Origin: Phytomonas francai
Taxonomy: Eukaryota; Euglenozoa; Kinetoplastea; Trypanosomatida; Trypanosomatidae
DNA length: 64,000 nucleotides
Direction: 5' to 3'
Assembly: GCA_001766655.1 (NCBI GenBank)
Contig: MJCC01000005.1
Location: forward strand, 352,072 to 416,071
The notes beneath the pieces were generated by a model. It did not search any database and had not been told where the DNA came from. It saw nothing but the letters and a program-made list of their open reading frames with translations. The position numbers and the translations under genes were made by a program. Positions 39,744-49,750 of the stretch are shown one piece after another (the first letter of the stretch is position 1; each line of letters opens with the position of its first letter).

Positions 39744-39976
39744 AAGTCACCCGTCCTCGCGGACGACGGCTTCCATTCTTAGATGCTAATACTGGTAGGG
39801 TATTCGACAGGGCCTTTGCTAAGGCTACCCGAGCTGAGTTTCAGACTCAGACTGAACACTGTTAGCGCTTATCTTACCCAAATACTCGCTCGCCGAGTTC
39901 TCTGGCTTTACCAGACACCACTTATGCGCTGTGGTGATATTTGGGCCGTGCGCACGATAAGAATGGGGAAAAAAAA
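39670..39976 (+). mobile_element. Non-autonomous ingi/L1Tc-clade retroposon (NARTc/SIDER-like)
   Basis: A 307-bp element with an A8 tail at 39969-39976, flanked by a perfect 10-bp target-site duplication. Its first 74 bases carry the Pr77 signature of trypanosomatid non-LTR retroposons: gccggccacctc, then gtggtgc, then gaagctaag. The rest of the element has no convincing coding frame and I see no reverse transcriptase, so it must depend on enzymes made elsewhere. The length is near that of NARTc (about 0.26 kb) and below RIME or SIDER (about 0.5 kb). The intact duplication suggests a fairly recent insertion. The signature match is from memory, but the element boundary found independently from the duplication begins exactly where the signature should. 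Confidence 0.75.
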
Positions 39977-39986
39977 TTGTCTTACC
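39977..39986. repeat. Target-site duplication, right copy
   Basis: Exact copy of 39660-39669, directly after the A8 tail. Confidence 0.8.
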
Positions 39987-40844
39987 ATGTATTGTATGTT
40001 ATTAAGATGACGATGCTTCCGGAGGTGCCATCCTAGTAATACCTCAATTCTGGTGAAGGCGAGAGCCCTATGCACTGTCGTCGAAGAGGTCTCACATTGT
40101 AAAACTGCACAACGGTAACGAAATTCATGAATTCCGCGGCAGCAAATTGGTATTTTTAAGGCTATTCGAGATTCGACTTCTGTGGATAGGATCAATTTTA
40201 GTTTAGATCTCTGTTCATTCCCTTTACAACGTCCCTCACCATTTTGTTCGCATGAGGTAAGGGGTGGGGCGTCAGAAGCATTGGTAAACATATTCAAGGG
40301 ATTCAAAAGAGTACATCGCCAGAGCTCCGGGGTTCCCACCAATTGGTAATAAGTTGAAGTATCTTTGGTTGAAAACGGTCTATTTACTTACTTTTGAGAT
40401 AATCAGCATGTGCTGGAAGACACTGTTATGCTATCCGTAATGTTGACAATTCCATTCGCTGTTGTATCGATTATACGGTTTCTTTTAAGTCAAGCTTCGT
40501 GTTTACGAAAGATTCTTTTACGGACCTAACCTAAGATTTTCATCTTAGTTTTTGGTTGACTCGAGACTTCATTCTTTTCCCCTCCATTGTGGGTGATAAA
40601 CATATCCAAGAAGAGAAAAATTCAGGAAATGGAAAAGATGTGCACTAAAGGACTGAAAATATATGGTGTAAATATATATACATATTAATTTCGAATTCTA
40701 TGATGTCTTTTGTGCCCAAGATAAAAAAAGGTCAAGGTGGAAGAACAACAACAAAAACGAGGAAAATAAAAGAAGCATTAAGGTGAAAAAAATAGAAGCG
40801 AGGCTCTCTTTTAAAGGATCTATCCAAAACACCCATCGGTCATC

Positions 40845-42611
40845 ATGTCGACAAATTCAACACACCCGCATAGGAGATCACGTCTTTTTAGCTATAACTC
40901 TTTAGATCTCCCCCCCGAAATGATGATGAATATGAAACAGCGTTCGGTAAGGACATCTAAATGCGATCTAAAAAGGCAGATTCAAGAAGAATTTCAAGAG
41001 CAACAGAAAATGAAACGGGAGCGGCAGCTGCGTGGCCTAGTCCTTGGGAAAGGGCTTGGTGAGAAAGCTGAAAAAATGATTTTCAAGGGCTTTTACAAGC
41101 CACAAATAGCCCTTGAGAGAAAAGACTCGAAAGATAAACTGGAGGGCTGCAGTTCTACAACATACTCGAATGTTCAGTCTTTTCTACCAGAATTGGTTCC
41201 CAGTAGAGTATTTGAAGACACAATGAGCAAGGCGTTATCACATTCCGATGTTTCCGCGGGTGCATTACGGCATCTGGACTTTCACCTGCATAGCAACGCA
41301 GCCTCTTCGACACATCTCGAAACGACAGCCTCCACACTTACGCAGGAGGAGCATGGCTTGAAAGAGGGCTCTGCTCCTCAGTTGATTTCAAAATTCGAGG
41401 AAGCCTGCATTGAGATTCAGGATTCTATTGACAACTTAGAGTCTGAGCTCAATATGCTATGTGTGCCGCATCCATCTTTTAATGTCTTTTTAGATGTCCT
41501 TTCGCGGGCCTTGGAGGTGGTGGAGAGTGGTGACCTCAAGGAGGAGTTCGTCATGTCAAGCACCGCGCCGGATATGGAGAACTCCGAGATCAAAGGCTTG
41601 TGTGATGCTAAACCGGACATCCACCTTGTTGGCGCCGAGGAAGTGATGGATTATGTTCTGGGAAACATGATCGAGACCGCCTTCGAGCTCGTTCCTGTGA
41701 CCCACACCGCGCAATGGGTCCTGCAGTTCACCATTACCTTCCTGCGCTCGTTGAAGGCCCTCACGAAAGAGGATGCGTACCTGAGGCTCGGGCTTCTGGC
41801 GCGATGTGTGCGCCTGCTTGGGGGCACGGAGCATTTCTCCGCCACGCTCCTCACGTTCACGTTTTTGATCGAAGAGTACAGTGCCTTTTACGAACTAACC
41901 AATTCTGCGGAGAGTAACATTGGAACCCTGTTTAGCCATGTGGAATCGGTGTTAAATAGCATACTCATGGAGTCTTTCCCTCTTCGACGTTCAAAACTAC
42001 AGAGGGTTGATAAGCTTCTCAGGATGAGGTTGCAGCGTGTGATGATGTTTATCAGTGAACTGGACACTAGCTGGAGGCCGACTATTCATTTTCACCTGCG
42101 GTGGAAAGATAGATTCTTGAGTAAGTGCTTTTTTCGCATTCACAATATTATATCGCAATGTTATGTATTCTGTACTCATGGCTTCGTTGATGAGGCATTG
42201 TATTCTAAAATTTACGACTCTCGTGTTACTGGGAGGGTTTTAGGGACCATGGCTTCTCAGCCACAGATTGTGCTCGCACAGCGAGTTGAATACGAGCGCG
42301 TTGTTGAAGGCTTCACGTTCCAGCAAATCGGGGTTTCAGTGAAGAAACACTCCAGCTTGATAGTTGGCTATCAAATTTGCATGGCTGCGCGCTATGTGCT
42401 GCGGCAATCCACGCCAGAGTATGACAAAGCCTGGGGATTTAAAATGAACGAGACATTAAAGGTGCTAGATTCAGATAAAGCAGAACAAATTATTGCTAAA
42501 ATAGTTGCTCGAGCTAAACAAAAGGTTTTGAAATTGAATCGCCAACGTGGGACAACTGTCTTTATAACCCAAATTCCGGATTTAAAATCTTCGAAAAGCG
42601 CTTTAACCTGA
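40845..42611 (+). CDS. Hypothetical alpha-helical protein, 588 aa
   Basis: The N-terminal 90 residues are basic, with a charged helix near 40-70 and a G-K-G-L-G-E-K-A patch. Residues about 185-430 form a mostly helical region with an armadillo-like rhythm of amphipathic helices (T-I-T-F-L-R-S-L, L-G-L-L-A-R-C-V-R-L-L). The C-terminal 150 residues include a V-E-Y-E-R-V-V-E-G-F segment and end basic. There is no membrane segment and no domain I recognise. The ATG at 40845 is the first in frame after an A-rich stretch. It follows the long intergenic region with the retroposon. Confidence 0.72.
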   Translation: MSTNSTHPHRRSRLFSYNSLDLPPEMMMNMKQRSVRTSKCDLKRQIQEEFQEQQKMKRERQLRGLVLGKGLGEKAEKMIFKGFYKPQIALERKDSKDKLEGCSSTTYSNVQSFLPELVPSRVFEDTMSKALSHSDVSAGALRHLDFHLHSNAASSTHLETTASTLTQEEHGLKEGSAPQLISKFEEACIEIQDSIDNLESELNMLCVPHPSFNVFLDVLSRALEVVESGDLKEEFVMSSTAPDMENSEIKGLCDAKPDIHLVGAEEVMDYVLGNMIETAFELVPVTHTAQWVLQFTITFLRSLKALTKEDAYLRLGLLARCVRLLGGTEHFSATLLTFTFLIEEYSAFYELTNSAESNIGTLFSHVESVLNSILMESFPLRRSKLQRVDKLLRMRLQRVMMFISELDTSWRPTIHFHLRWKDRFLSKCFFRIHNIISQCYVFCTHGFVDEALYSKIYDSRVTGRVLGTMASQPQIVLAQRVEYERVVEGFTFQQIGVSVKKHSSLIVGYQICMAARYVLRQSTPEYDKAWGFKMNETLKVLDSDKAEQIIAKIVARAKQKVLKLNRQRGTTVFITQIPDLKSSKSALT

Positions 42612-43094
42612 AAGGAAGCTTGAGATAATCAGCCCTGATATGTGAAAAGTGGGAACGATGTCTTGCGAAACGCACTGGCGAATGCGATCCAATACAGTAG
42701 TGTTACTTAAGGAGAAATATTCATTCATTTTTTTTTAAATTAGCTGTACGCTCTACACAGCACACAAATGTAACTTGATATTTCATTTGAACATTTACTT
42801 CTGCTTTCCCTTGCAATTTCTGTTGTATTCTGTCAGAATTGATGTACTGCATATAGAATGTGCGTGTACGCCTCGATAGAATGAAGTTCCAGGAGATCTG
42901 CGATACATATTTCCCTTCCCTTCATTTATTCTTTTTCTACCTTTATATATATATATATATATGTATGTATACGCCGTGCTAATGATTTATTAAGCTTCAT
43001 CAAAAGCGCATTGCACACACAAAAAGGTACAGGGGGAAAGAAGGGTACTTCTGAAGGACGACACATTGGCTTTCTTGGCGATAGATTTTCAAAA
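42612..43094. other. Intergenic with TA repeat
   Basis: 483 bases; a T run lies near 42729 and a TA repeat at about 42944-42962, with pyrimidine-rich DNA before it. The upstream open frame of the next gene starts only with TTG. Confidence 0.6.
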
Positions 43095-44900
43095 ATGAGC
43101 TTATGTATAAAGAATCCCCCGCAATGCGTGTATATACAATCGCTCAATAATGAGCGAAGGTACAAACTTCTACTTCGAGGAGATACTTGCCTATTAGGCA
43201 CTGAGATGATAAAACAATACATAGAGAAATTGATCGGGGTCCCCGTAGCACAGCAGAAACTCACTTTCAACGGGCGCGAATTAGAAGATGGTTCGAGCGC
43301 AGATAGCATTGGGCTCTACAATAACGCTGTCCTTCACCTTCAGCACACCGATCTTCCTGTGTGCGACCTTTCAACTGACCCTCCGAATCAACGACCGGCT
43401 TCACCGGAGGAAAACGCAAGTCCAGAAGATAGAGCTTCTAGATCCCCCATAACCCCTTTACACTCGTCGAGCAGCCTCAAGACGATCACAACGAGGGGGT
43501 TGCCGCGTAGGTCCCCCCCTGGCTCGGAAGGCGTAGCGGAATACCAACTTCTTCAAAGGCGCGAGTGGGAAGCTAAACCGGGTGCCTACTTAGATCCCTA
43601 TTTTGAAGGCCATAAGGCTTCAAAGAAAACACGTGGGAGTACCCATGCCGGTCGAAGCTTCATGAAGAGTCTCCTCCCGACGCAATTTACCACGGATAGA
43701 ACCCCTTTTCATTCCGCGTCCAGTCATTTTAGACGGGATAACGCTACGGAGACGATGCATGACGAATCCACGACGGAAATCAGCCCAGAGGTACTCGGGA
43801 GTATGGGGGAGCGTAATGGAAATCCCTCCCTCTGTGAGGCGTCTGAAGACGCGCCATCGCTGCTGGAGGGTAGCCGAAGCATACAGCGGCAGAGCCTGCC
43901 AGGGAAAACGGAAAGCATCGGGAGGTTTCTCACCAGTTCAAAGGCCCCGGATGTATATCGAGGCCAGCGGGGTACGCTATCGAGGAGGGCTGCTAGCCAA
44001 AAGCACAGTTTACTACTTACCGATCGATATCTTCCTGCACTGAAGGCTGAAAACCAGGCCTTAACACGCGAAAATGAGCTTCTACAGGAAAAGCTGCTAG
44101 AGGCTGAGAGACGTGCCGCCAACGCTACGTCGGACTGGAAGCTGCAAGAGGAGGTTTTAGCGCTCAAAGAGGCTTTGGAGACCGCGGAGAAGGAAAAGCA
44201 AAAGGCTGTAGATGAGGCTCAAGCAATATGGCAGCATAAAGAAGCGGAGCTCATTGCGGAACTAGACCTCCTGAGAAAAGAGCTCATGCAGACCCGTGCG
44301 TTGAGGGAAGACCTACAAGACGAGCGACAAGGACGAATTACCTCACTTCAGTCTCAGATGCAGACTCAGAAAAATGAAATTCGCGCAAGGGAGGAAACAA
44401 TTCGTCAACTCCACTTTACACTGGCGGAGTTGCAAAGTAAACAGGATCCACGTGAGGTTTCTCCTTTTCTGGAAAAGTCCCTTGATGAGCTCGTGCAGGG
44501 TTTGCTGGAACGCATGTCAAGGGTGTTAGACGCCCCGCAGATTAAACTCGATGACAAAGGCACCTGTGCGATTAACATATCAGACGAGATGAACATATTT
44601 GTAACCCTAGACAGCGAATCCGAGCGACTGCACGTGTACACGATGCTGTTAAATGAACTTCCTGACTCTGAGGTGGTTCGCCTACGGCTCTATGAGAACT
44701 TATTAGAAGGTGCGCTTTTGGGAAGAAGCACGGCTGGGGGCACAATCAGCATCAGCAAAGAAGAAGGCATAGTGCTTCTGAGTATCTCGGTAGATGTTCG
44801 ATACAGCGATGAGGGCGCGTTAGCGCATCTCGTGTGTCCTTTCCTTGAATTAGTTAGACGTTGGCAGATAGACATTCAGAGATTACTGTCAATGCCCTGA
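43095..44900 (+). CDS. Ubiquitin-like, coiled-coil and CesT-like (type III chaperone fold) protein
   Basis: The protein is 601 residues from the ATG at 43095. Residues about 12-85 form a ubiquitin-like domain, with the I-K-x-x-I-E-K-L-x-G-V-P helix and the L-x-F-N-G-R-E-L-E-D turn. A Ser/Pro-rich linker (about 90-310) and a coiled coil (about 313-455) follow. About 456-601 matches the CesT/Tir-chaperone pattern: a helix, then D-D-K-G-T-C-A-I-N-I, strands, L-L-E-G-A-L-L-G, and a final helix with L-x-x-L-V-R-R-W. In bacteria this fold binds type III effectors as a dimer; kinetoplastids also carry such domains, with roles not known to me. The coiled coil may drive dimerisation. Confidence 0.7.
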   Translation: MSLCIKNPPQCVYIQSLNNERRYKLLLRGDTCLLGTEMIKQYIEKLIGVPVAQQKLTFNGRELEDGSSADSIGLYNNAVLHLQHTDLPVCDLSTDPPNQRPASPEENASPEDRASRSPITPLHSSSSLKTITTRGLPRRSPPGSEGVAEYQLLQRREWEAKPGAYLDPYFEGHKASKKTRGSTHAGRSFMKSLLPTQFTTDRTPFHSASSHFRRDNATETMHDESTTEISPEVLGSMGERNGNPSLCEASEDAPSLLEGSRSIQRQSLPGKTESIGRFLTSSKAPDVYRGQRGTLSRRAASQKHSLLLTDRYLPALKAENQALTRENELLQEKLLEAERRAANATSDWKLQEEVLALKEALETAEKEKQKAVDEAQAIWQHKEAELIAELDLLRKELMQTRALREDLQDERQGRITSLQSQMQTQKNEIRAREETIRQLHFTLAELQSKQDPREVSPFLEKSLDELVQGLLERMSRVLDAPQIKLDDKGTCAINISDEMNIFVTLDSESERLHVYTMLLNELPDSEVVRLRLYENLLEGALLGRSTAGGTISISKEEGIVLLSISVDVRYSDEGALAHLVCPFLELVRRWQIDIQRLLSMP

Positions 44901-45312
44901 GTGAGCTAAAAGGTATTTTATCTGAATGAATTATTTTGCTTCTTTTCCTTTCTATCTACCCTAATCCTCCTGTAATATCTCCTTGGAATTGGATACTGCA
45001 TTTATTTTACAGGTCTTAACGAACACTTGGATACACAATGCGAGCGACAGCTGATTTATTGTTGCTAGAGTATATTTAATGCTTTATTTGCAGAATATGG
45101 TCGAATTTATTGTATTTGATGCCTTCTCATGGTTTTCTTACAGTATAAGGCATTGACCTATTATTAGCGGATAGACCTCCTCCCCCTAAAAGGAAAAACG
45201 GCGTAGAGTGAGAAATAATCATACCTATATTCAGAGACGGCCTAAGAGTACATTTATTATTCCAATTCTCAAGTTACGCACTTTCACGGCACGATCAAAA
45301 ATCGCTAAGACA
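44901..45312. other. Intergenic, AT-rich
   Basis: 412 bases with pyrimidine-rich tracts (about 44930-44985). The upstream frame of the next gene begins with GTG and is not taken as coding. Confidence 0.6.
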
Positions 45313-46754
45313 ATGCCATCCCAAGCAATGCCTCAAGTACGCCTATTCTTAGTGGTTGTGAGTACGGGTTCATCGCTTGGGAATGATCGCCAACAGCTTT
45401 TAGAATGCTCTGCTTTGGAACTTCCTTTTCCTTCTATGACGAAACCAGCAACAACGATGCCATCCGGCTCTTACCCCTCAGAGTCGCGTTCGTCAACGTC
45501 AACCGTTCTAGGACGAAGCTCGCCTTGTTTGTACTGGGCCCTTAGAAATAGGCTCACATTTTCTAGGAAGCTTTTAGAGTTCAAAACGCTTATCAGTAGC
45601 GAAGATTCCGAGAAAGCGCACTCGTCCGTAAATTGTGCCGTTCGTGTCGCATGCCGGTCGAAAAAAAATTCTGTAAAGTTATGCCGTCATGACTGGGAAA
45701 CTGCGGACCCAGAAACGGTAATGAAGGTGAAGACCCATGGAAATGCCAGTACCTTGCCGAGCGATCCAGACATCTTCACAACCTTAAAATTAGGCGACTA
45801 TTTAGTGATTGCAGACACGGTAGAGATACACCTAGGTGCTGTGAAAGTGATCACAAGAACATTGGAAAACACCCAAGATGTGGATGACGCACCCTTATGG
45901 TTATTTAACGTGGTTGAAGGCAAAGGTGCTGTGTTTCCCACATCGCAGTCAGACCTTCATCCAATTGAGGAATGTGTGCTAAAAGGGGCATTATCCTGGG
46001 CTCAACTCCCGCGCGGTGCTCGAATGGAGATTATGCGGACAGCCTGGTGGATGCGAAAGTCAAGCCTGAGAACAGCCTCGACCCGTCCCAAGCGACCCAT
46101 TATCGCGGGCGGGGTGAGTCGGAATCCCGCGTGTGAGGGCCCCGAGCAAGCTTCAGACCCGGCCAGCGAGCATGACGCTGAAGCCGGTCTTTCCGACCTC
46201 GACGCGGCCACCCCCTCGCCCTCAAACGGCAATTCGCAGCTCGTCTTGCGCGACGCGGCCGGGGGGGGGGGATGGCGGCGGGATTGCCGCCCCGCCTCCC
46301 CGCCGGCAAGCGGGGCTCCGCCGCGTCCTCGGGGTCGGCCACGCAGGACGGGCCGGACGGCCTTTTGCGCGGCCCCGTCGTCGGCAGCCCGAGCCCCTCG
46401 CCGGCCCACGCGGGGCGGAAGCCGCCCTCGCTGGCCTACGGCGAGACCTACGACGAGCGGCTCGACGACGCCCTGGAGGCACTCGAGGACCGCTCGGCGG
46501 TGCTCGGCCAGAGCCACCTCCTCCACACCGCGCGGGCGGCCGCGTATTTGGGCCCGCTCGTCCTCGGCGGCGAGGCCGAGCCCCGCGGGGCGACCCCTGG
46601 CAGAAAGCGAAGCCGCCCGAAGACGACGACGACCCCGCGGAGGGTCGCGGCCCCGCGTCCCTCCGCGAGCGGCCTCGCTCCCCCCCCCGCCGTCCGCGCC
46701 GCAGCCCCGCCCAACGCGGACGAATCCCAGGAAGTTTTCTTTCTCCACATCTGA
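45313..46754 (+). CDS. Hypothetical protein, probably frameshifted in a G run
   Basis: From the ATG at 45313 the frame is protein-like up to about 46260. A run of 11 G at 46261-46271 follows. Beyond it the same frame turns into an Arg/Pro/Ala-rich out-of-frame sequence ending at 46794, while the neighbouring frame is protein-like, with Tyr-, Glu- and Leu-rich helices, to a stop at 46754. One missing base in the run would join the two into about 480 residues. The first part has a beta-rich segment (about 155-235, T-L-K-L-G-D-Y-L-V-I-A-D then I-H-L-G-A-V-K-V-I-T-R) and is Ser/Thr-rich before. No family is recognised. An assembly error is the simplest explanation; a real frameshift is possible. 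Confidence 0.6.
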
Positions 46755-47708
46755 GGAGTGGAAGGGAGAGGGATGGGCGGCGACCAAAGTGTGATTTTTT
46801 TTTCTTCTATTATGATTATTCCATTTGAGGCATAACCCTACCGAGATTAATTTTTTTCTAGATTTAAAGACGGTTCTAGGGTCCATTTGTTCTAGAGAAT
46901 TTGCGTTGTTAGTATTAATAGTATAGGGTAGGGCCCGGTGTAGCCGAACTGGGCGCCTTCTGTTCCATTGGTAGATTAATGGTTACATGGTATCCTTAAT
47001 AGTCTAATTCTTATTATTTATACTTGCAATAATTCATAACCACAAACAGCTACACTCAAAATAGAATATCTACTCGCTTGCATGTTTTCATAAGGGATGT
47101 GTTTCAGCCTTAGTGTTATGGGTGGCTTACTAACTTATGTTGTTACGTTCTTACTCTTTTTTGAACTTTTTCTTTTTTTTTTTCGGGGGGGGGGGGGGGG
47201 TACATGGTGAGTAGTACAGCTTTAAAGGCGGTTCGACAGGTTCGTAATCGCGGGGGGGGGGGGGGGGGGGGGGGGCATAGATTTTTTTTTATTCTTTCAA
47301 AAATATCTATCTCCCAAGATAGTTGGATCGATAGGTATAATAAATTGCTTAATTAATCTTTTTTTTTGAGCACACTAAGACTGCAACATTCGGTTCAAAG
47401 ACTCAGGGTTTGAAGGCGTATATTAGTCTTCCGTTGCACTTTAACCCAGATTAAACAATAAAAAGCTCATACATACGTTGGAGTAGAAGATACAATTGGT
47501 GTCGGTATTGTTTCTTCTCAACTTCCCTTAGGCATAAGTGTTTTTTTTGGGATAACTGGGATTGATAAAGTAAAAAAAAAAAAGGGAAAAAATAAGAATA
47601 ATTAACTTTACCTTTTGTGTTAACAGTTTAACTGTGATCATTGACATTTAAGTTGTGATAACACTACATCAAGGTTAAGGAATCACTATATAGAGATATT
47701 AAGGGAAA
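46755..47708. other. Intergenic with two long G runs and a stem-loop
   Basis: 954 bases. G16 lies at 47185-47200 directly after a T run, and G24 at 47252-47275. A stem-loop with a 7-bp stem lies at 46933-46954. T- and A-rich DNA follows to the SDR start. No gene. Confidence 0.7.
47185..47275. repeat. Two long poly-G runs (G16 and G24)
   Basis: Runs of 16 and 24 G on the coding strand, 51 bases apart, with a 50% GC spacer. Transcripts could form G-quadruplexes. Lengths may be misassembled. Confidence 0.85.
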
Positions 47709-49196
47709 ATGTTTCGTGTTTTTTCTGGTAGTTGTCTAACTCTGGAAGACATGGAAACCGTGGTGAGACATAATTTAGTTGAACGACCTCACATTCTGGG
47801 CCCCGGAGCGGACTATTTCACGGATGACGGAGAGCCACTTCGACCGCAACCCGAAGCTCATACCTTGCAAAAGGTGTTTTCTGGCAGTGCGTTGGATCTA
47901 AATGCGTTTGGCGGCGATGCCTACTCCGACGAGGAGCAAGGTGGGCCAGTGCGAACCGTAAACGGCCAACTACCTTGTCAACCACTCCCGGTGAGCACCA
48001 TTCTTAACCAACTTAGCTCCGAGACCGCGAAGGAGAGGGTGAAGAGCGTCAAGACGAGAACCAATGTCTTGGTGATAGCAGAAAACGGGTACCTCGGGTC
48101 CCATGTCGTGGCGAAGCTTCTGAAGGCCGATTACAGCGTCCGCCTGGCGACCTCGAACCTCGTGACCCAGCAGCAGCAGGCGGAGCTCTACAAGGTGATG
48201 AGCGTGGATGCACCCTCCCGGCTTTCGATCACGCATGTCGACATTAGAAATTCGATCGCGCTGCGGGACGTTATCAGGGGCTGCCGGTATATTATCCACT
48301 GCGGGTGCTCGAACGCGGCGGTGGATAAGAAAAAAGGACCGGTGGCGTACCACATGGAGACCATCCAGGCTCTTTTTGACGGTATTCGTCTCGCTGGGAA
48401 GGCCTCGGTAAAGCGCGTCGTGCTGACCGGTGCAGCCACCTCTGTTTTCCACATCCGCGACCCCCTGCCGCCGTCCGGAAAATTCGACGAAAGGTGCTGG
48501 AATACGGTCGCCAATTCGGAGACGGACCCCATCCCCTACGCCAAGATCGTCTTTGAGAAGGAAGCGTGGCGGCTTCGCCAGATGTTAGGGGTGGAATTAG
48601 TAGTTTTGCTGCCCTCGAGTACGATCGGCCCGAGCCGAACGGAGGAAACCAGTGATGCGATGATGGTGATCCAGGGATTGGCGAACGCCCCGTCCTATTT
48701 TCCATTTTGCCCCAAACTGTACTGGAACTATGTCGACGTCTGCGATGTCGCTGAGGCGCACGTGCGCGCGATGGAGTCGCCGGAGGCAAAAGATCAACGC
48801 ATCATTATTTCAAACGCCTGCCTGAGCCTGGCGGAGGTCAGTAGGATTATCAAAAAGCGGTACGCCCACCTGAACCCGCCGACGCGCTCAGCGAATACGC
48901 TACTGACGTTGCTGATTTATGCACCCCAGAGCGTGAACCTACGCTTCTTGTGGAGAAATTTGGGTGAGCGTAAACCACTGGATAATCGTCGTGCGATTGA
49001 AGAGCTGGGGATGCAATTCACCGATATGGAAAAAACCATTGGGGCATGCGTAGAGGAGCTGATGGATGCCAAAGCTGTCCCCACGCCACACGAGGCTCCC
49101 GACAAATCCTTTGTAAAGGTGGCTTTGGTTGCCTTCGGGGTGATTAGTCTTGTTGGAGCTCTAGGTTTGACTTTATTGAAAAAGAAAAGGAAATGA
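47709..49196 (+). CDS. Tail-anchored extended SDR (DFR/CCR-like) with altered active site
   Basis: The 495-residue protein has an acidic N-terminal extension (about 1-115). The extended SDR domain covers about 118-455, with the cofactor glycines in G-Y-L-G-S-H (Gly127, Gly130), a V-D-I-R strand turn and an L-T-G-A-A segment. In dihydroflavonol-reductase relatives the catalytic pair is Y-x3-K; here Lys279 is kept but the residue four before it is Ile275, with a Tyr only at 277. A single membrane helix (about 466-488) ends in K-K-K-R-K, which reads as a dilysine ER-retrieval signal with a cytosolic catalytic domain. Substrate unknown; sterol- or lipid-linked SDRs are often tail-anchored. Confidence 0.8.
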   Translation: MFRVFSGSCLTLEDMETVVRHNLVERPHILGPGADYFTDDGEPLRPQPEAHTLQKVFSGSALDLNAFGGDAYSDEEQGGPVRTVNGQLPCQPLPVSTILNQLSSETAKERVKSVKTRTNVLVIAENGYLGSHVVAKLLKADYSVRLATSNLVTQQQQAELYKVMSVDAPSRLSITHVDIRNSIALRDVIRGCRYIIHCGCSNAAVDKKKGPVAYHMETIQALFDGIRLAGKASVKRVVLTGAATSVFHIRDPLPPSGKFDERCWNTVANSETDPIPYAKIVFEKEAWRLRQMLGVELVVLLPSSTIGPSRTEETSDAMMVIQGLANAPSYFPFCPKLYWNYVDVCDVAEAHVRAMESPEAKDQRIIISNACLSLAEVSRIIKKRYAHLNPPTRSANTLLTLLIYAPQSVNLRFLWRNLGERKPLDNRRAIEELGMQFTDMEKTIGACVEELMDAKAVPTPHEAPDKSFVKVALVAFGVISLVGALGLTLLKKKRK

Positions 49197-49308
49197 AGCA
49201 CCACATGCGAAGGAGCAAAGACCCATGTAATTATCTATGTATGCTGAATCGTGGTGTACACTCCTCAGTGGTATGCTGCTGTTGTTGTTTTTTTGTGTGC
49301 ATGCGTGT

Positions 49309-49313
<5 letters not shown>

Positions 49314-49357
<44 letters not shown>
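49314..49357. repeat. TG microsatellite
   Basis: 22 uninterrupted TG units in the 3' flank of the SDR gene. Confidence 0.9.
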
Positions 49358-49359
<2 letters not shown>

Positions 49360-49717
49360 CTGGCCACATTCCATAGGTAATAAGTGTTAACATTGAGATG
49401 TATAACGCTTAGACGTTTTCCTTTTTTTTTGCTTCGTTTAACTCTTTCACTCCTTACGACTGTGATGCTTGCGAACTCAGCTCACTGCAGCAAATGAACA
49501 GAATCTTGGAAACGAAGTATAGTTGTGAAATAATAGGTGATGCTCATTCTGAGGAATAAGTTGGTCTCGATAGTTTCGTATTTGTACCAGTTTTTAGATA
49601 AATTACTCGCTGTTAATTAGGAAAATCCACGACAATAAAGAATAAAGCAAACAAAAAAAGAGGTCTAAGTGTGATTTAACAACAACAACAACAAGCACCT
49701 ATTATACGAATAATCAA

Positions 49718-49749
<32 letters not shown>

Positions 49750-49750
49750 A
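49718..49750. repeat. CTAT tetranucleotide microsatellite
   Basis: About eight CTAT units, followed by TA-rich and TG repeats. Confidence 0.9.

Larger units (their letters stand above)
38683..40844. other. Longest intergenic stretch, carries a retroposon
   Basis: 2.2 kb. A 307-bp non-autonomous retroposon at 39670-39976 is listed separately. The rest is AT-rich; an A-rich stretch at about 40720-40800 precedes the next gene. Minus-strand frames at 39259-39510 and 39908-40342 show no ATG start that is convincing. Confidence 0.65.

Noticed and set aside
39681..39780. Possible 5S rRNA or SRP RNA
   Set aside because: A short gaagctaag match recalls 5S rRNA, but the other conserved blocks are missing. 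The retroposon signature with its duplication explains the segment better.
39783..40010. 75-codon frame starting inside the retroposon
   Set aside because: It crosses the A8 tail and the duplication into unrelated DNA, so it cannot be an element gene. No protein family is recognised.
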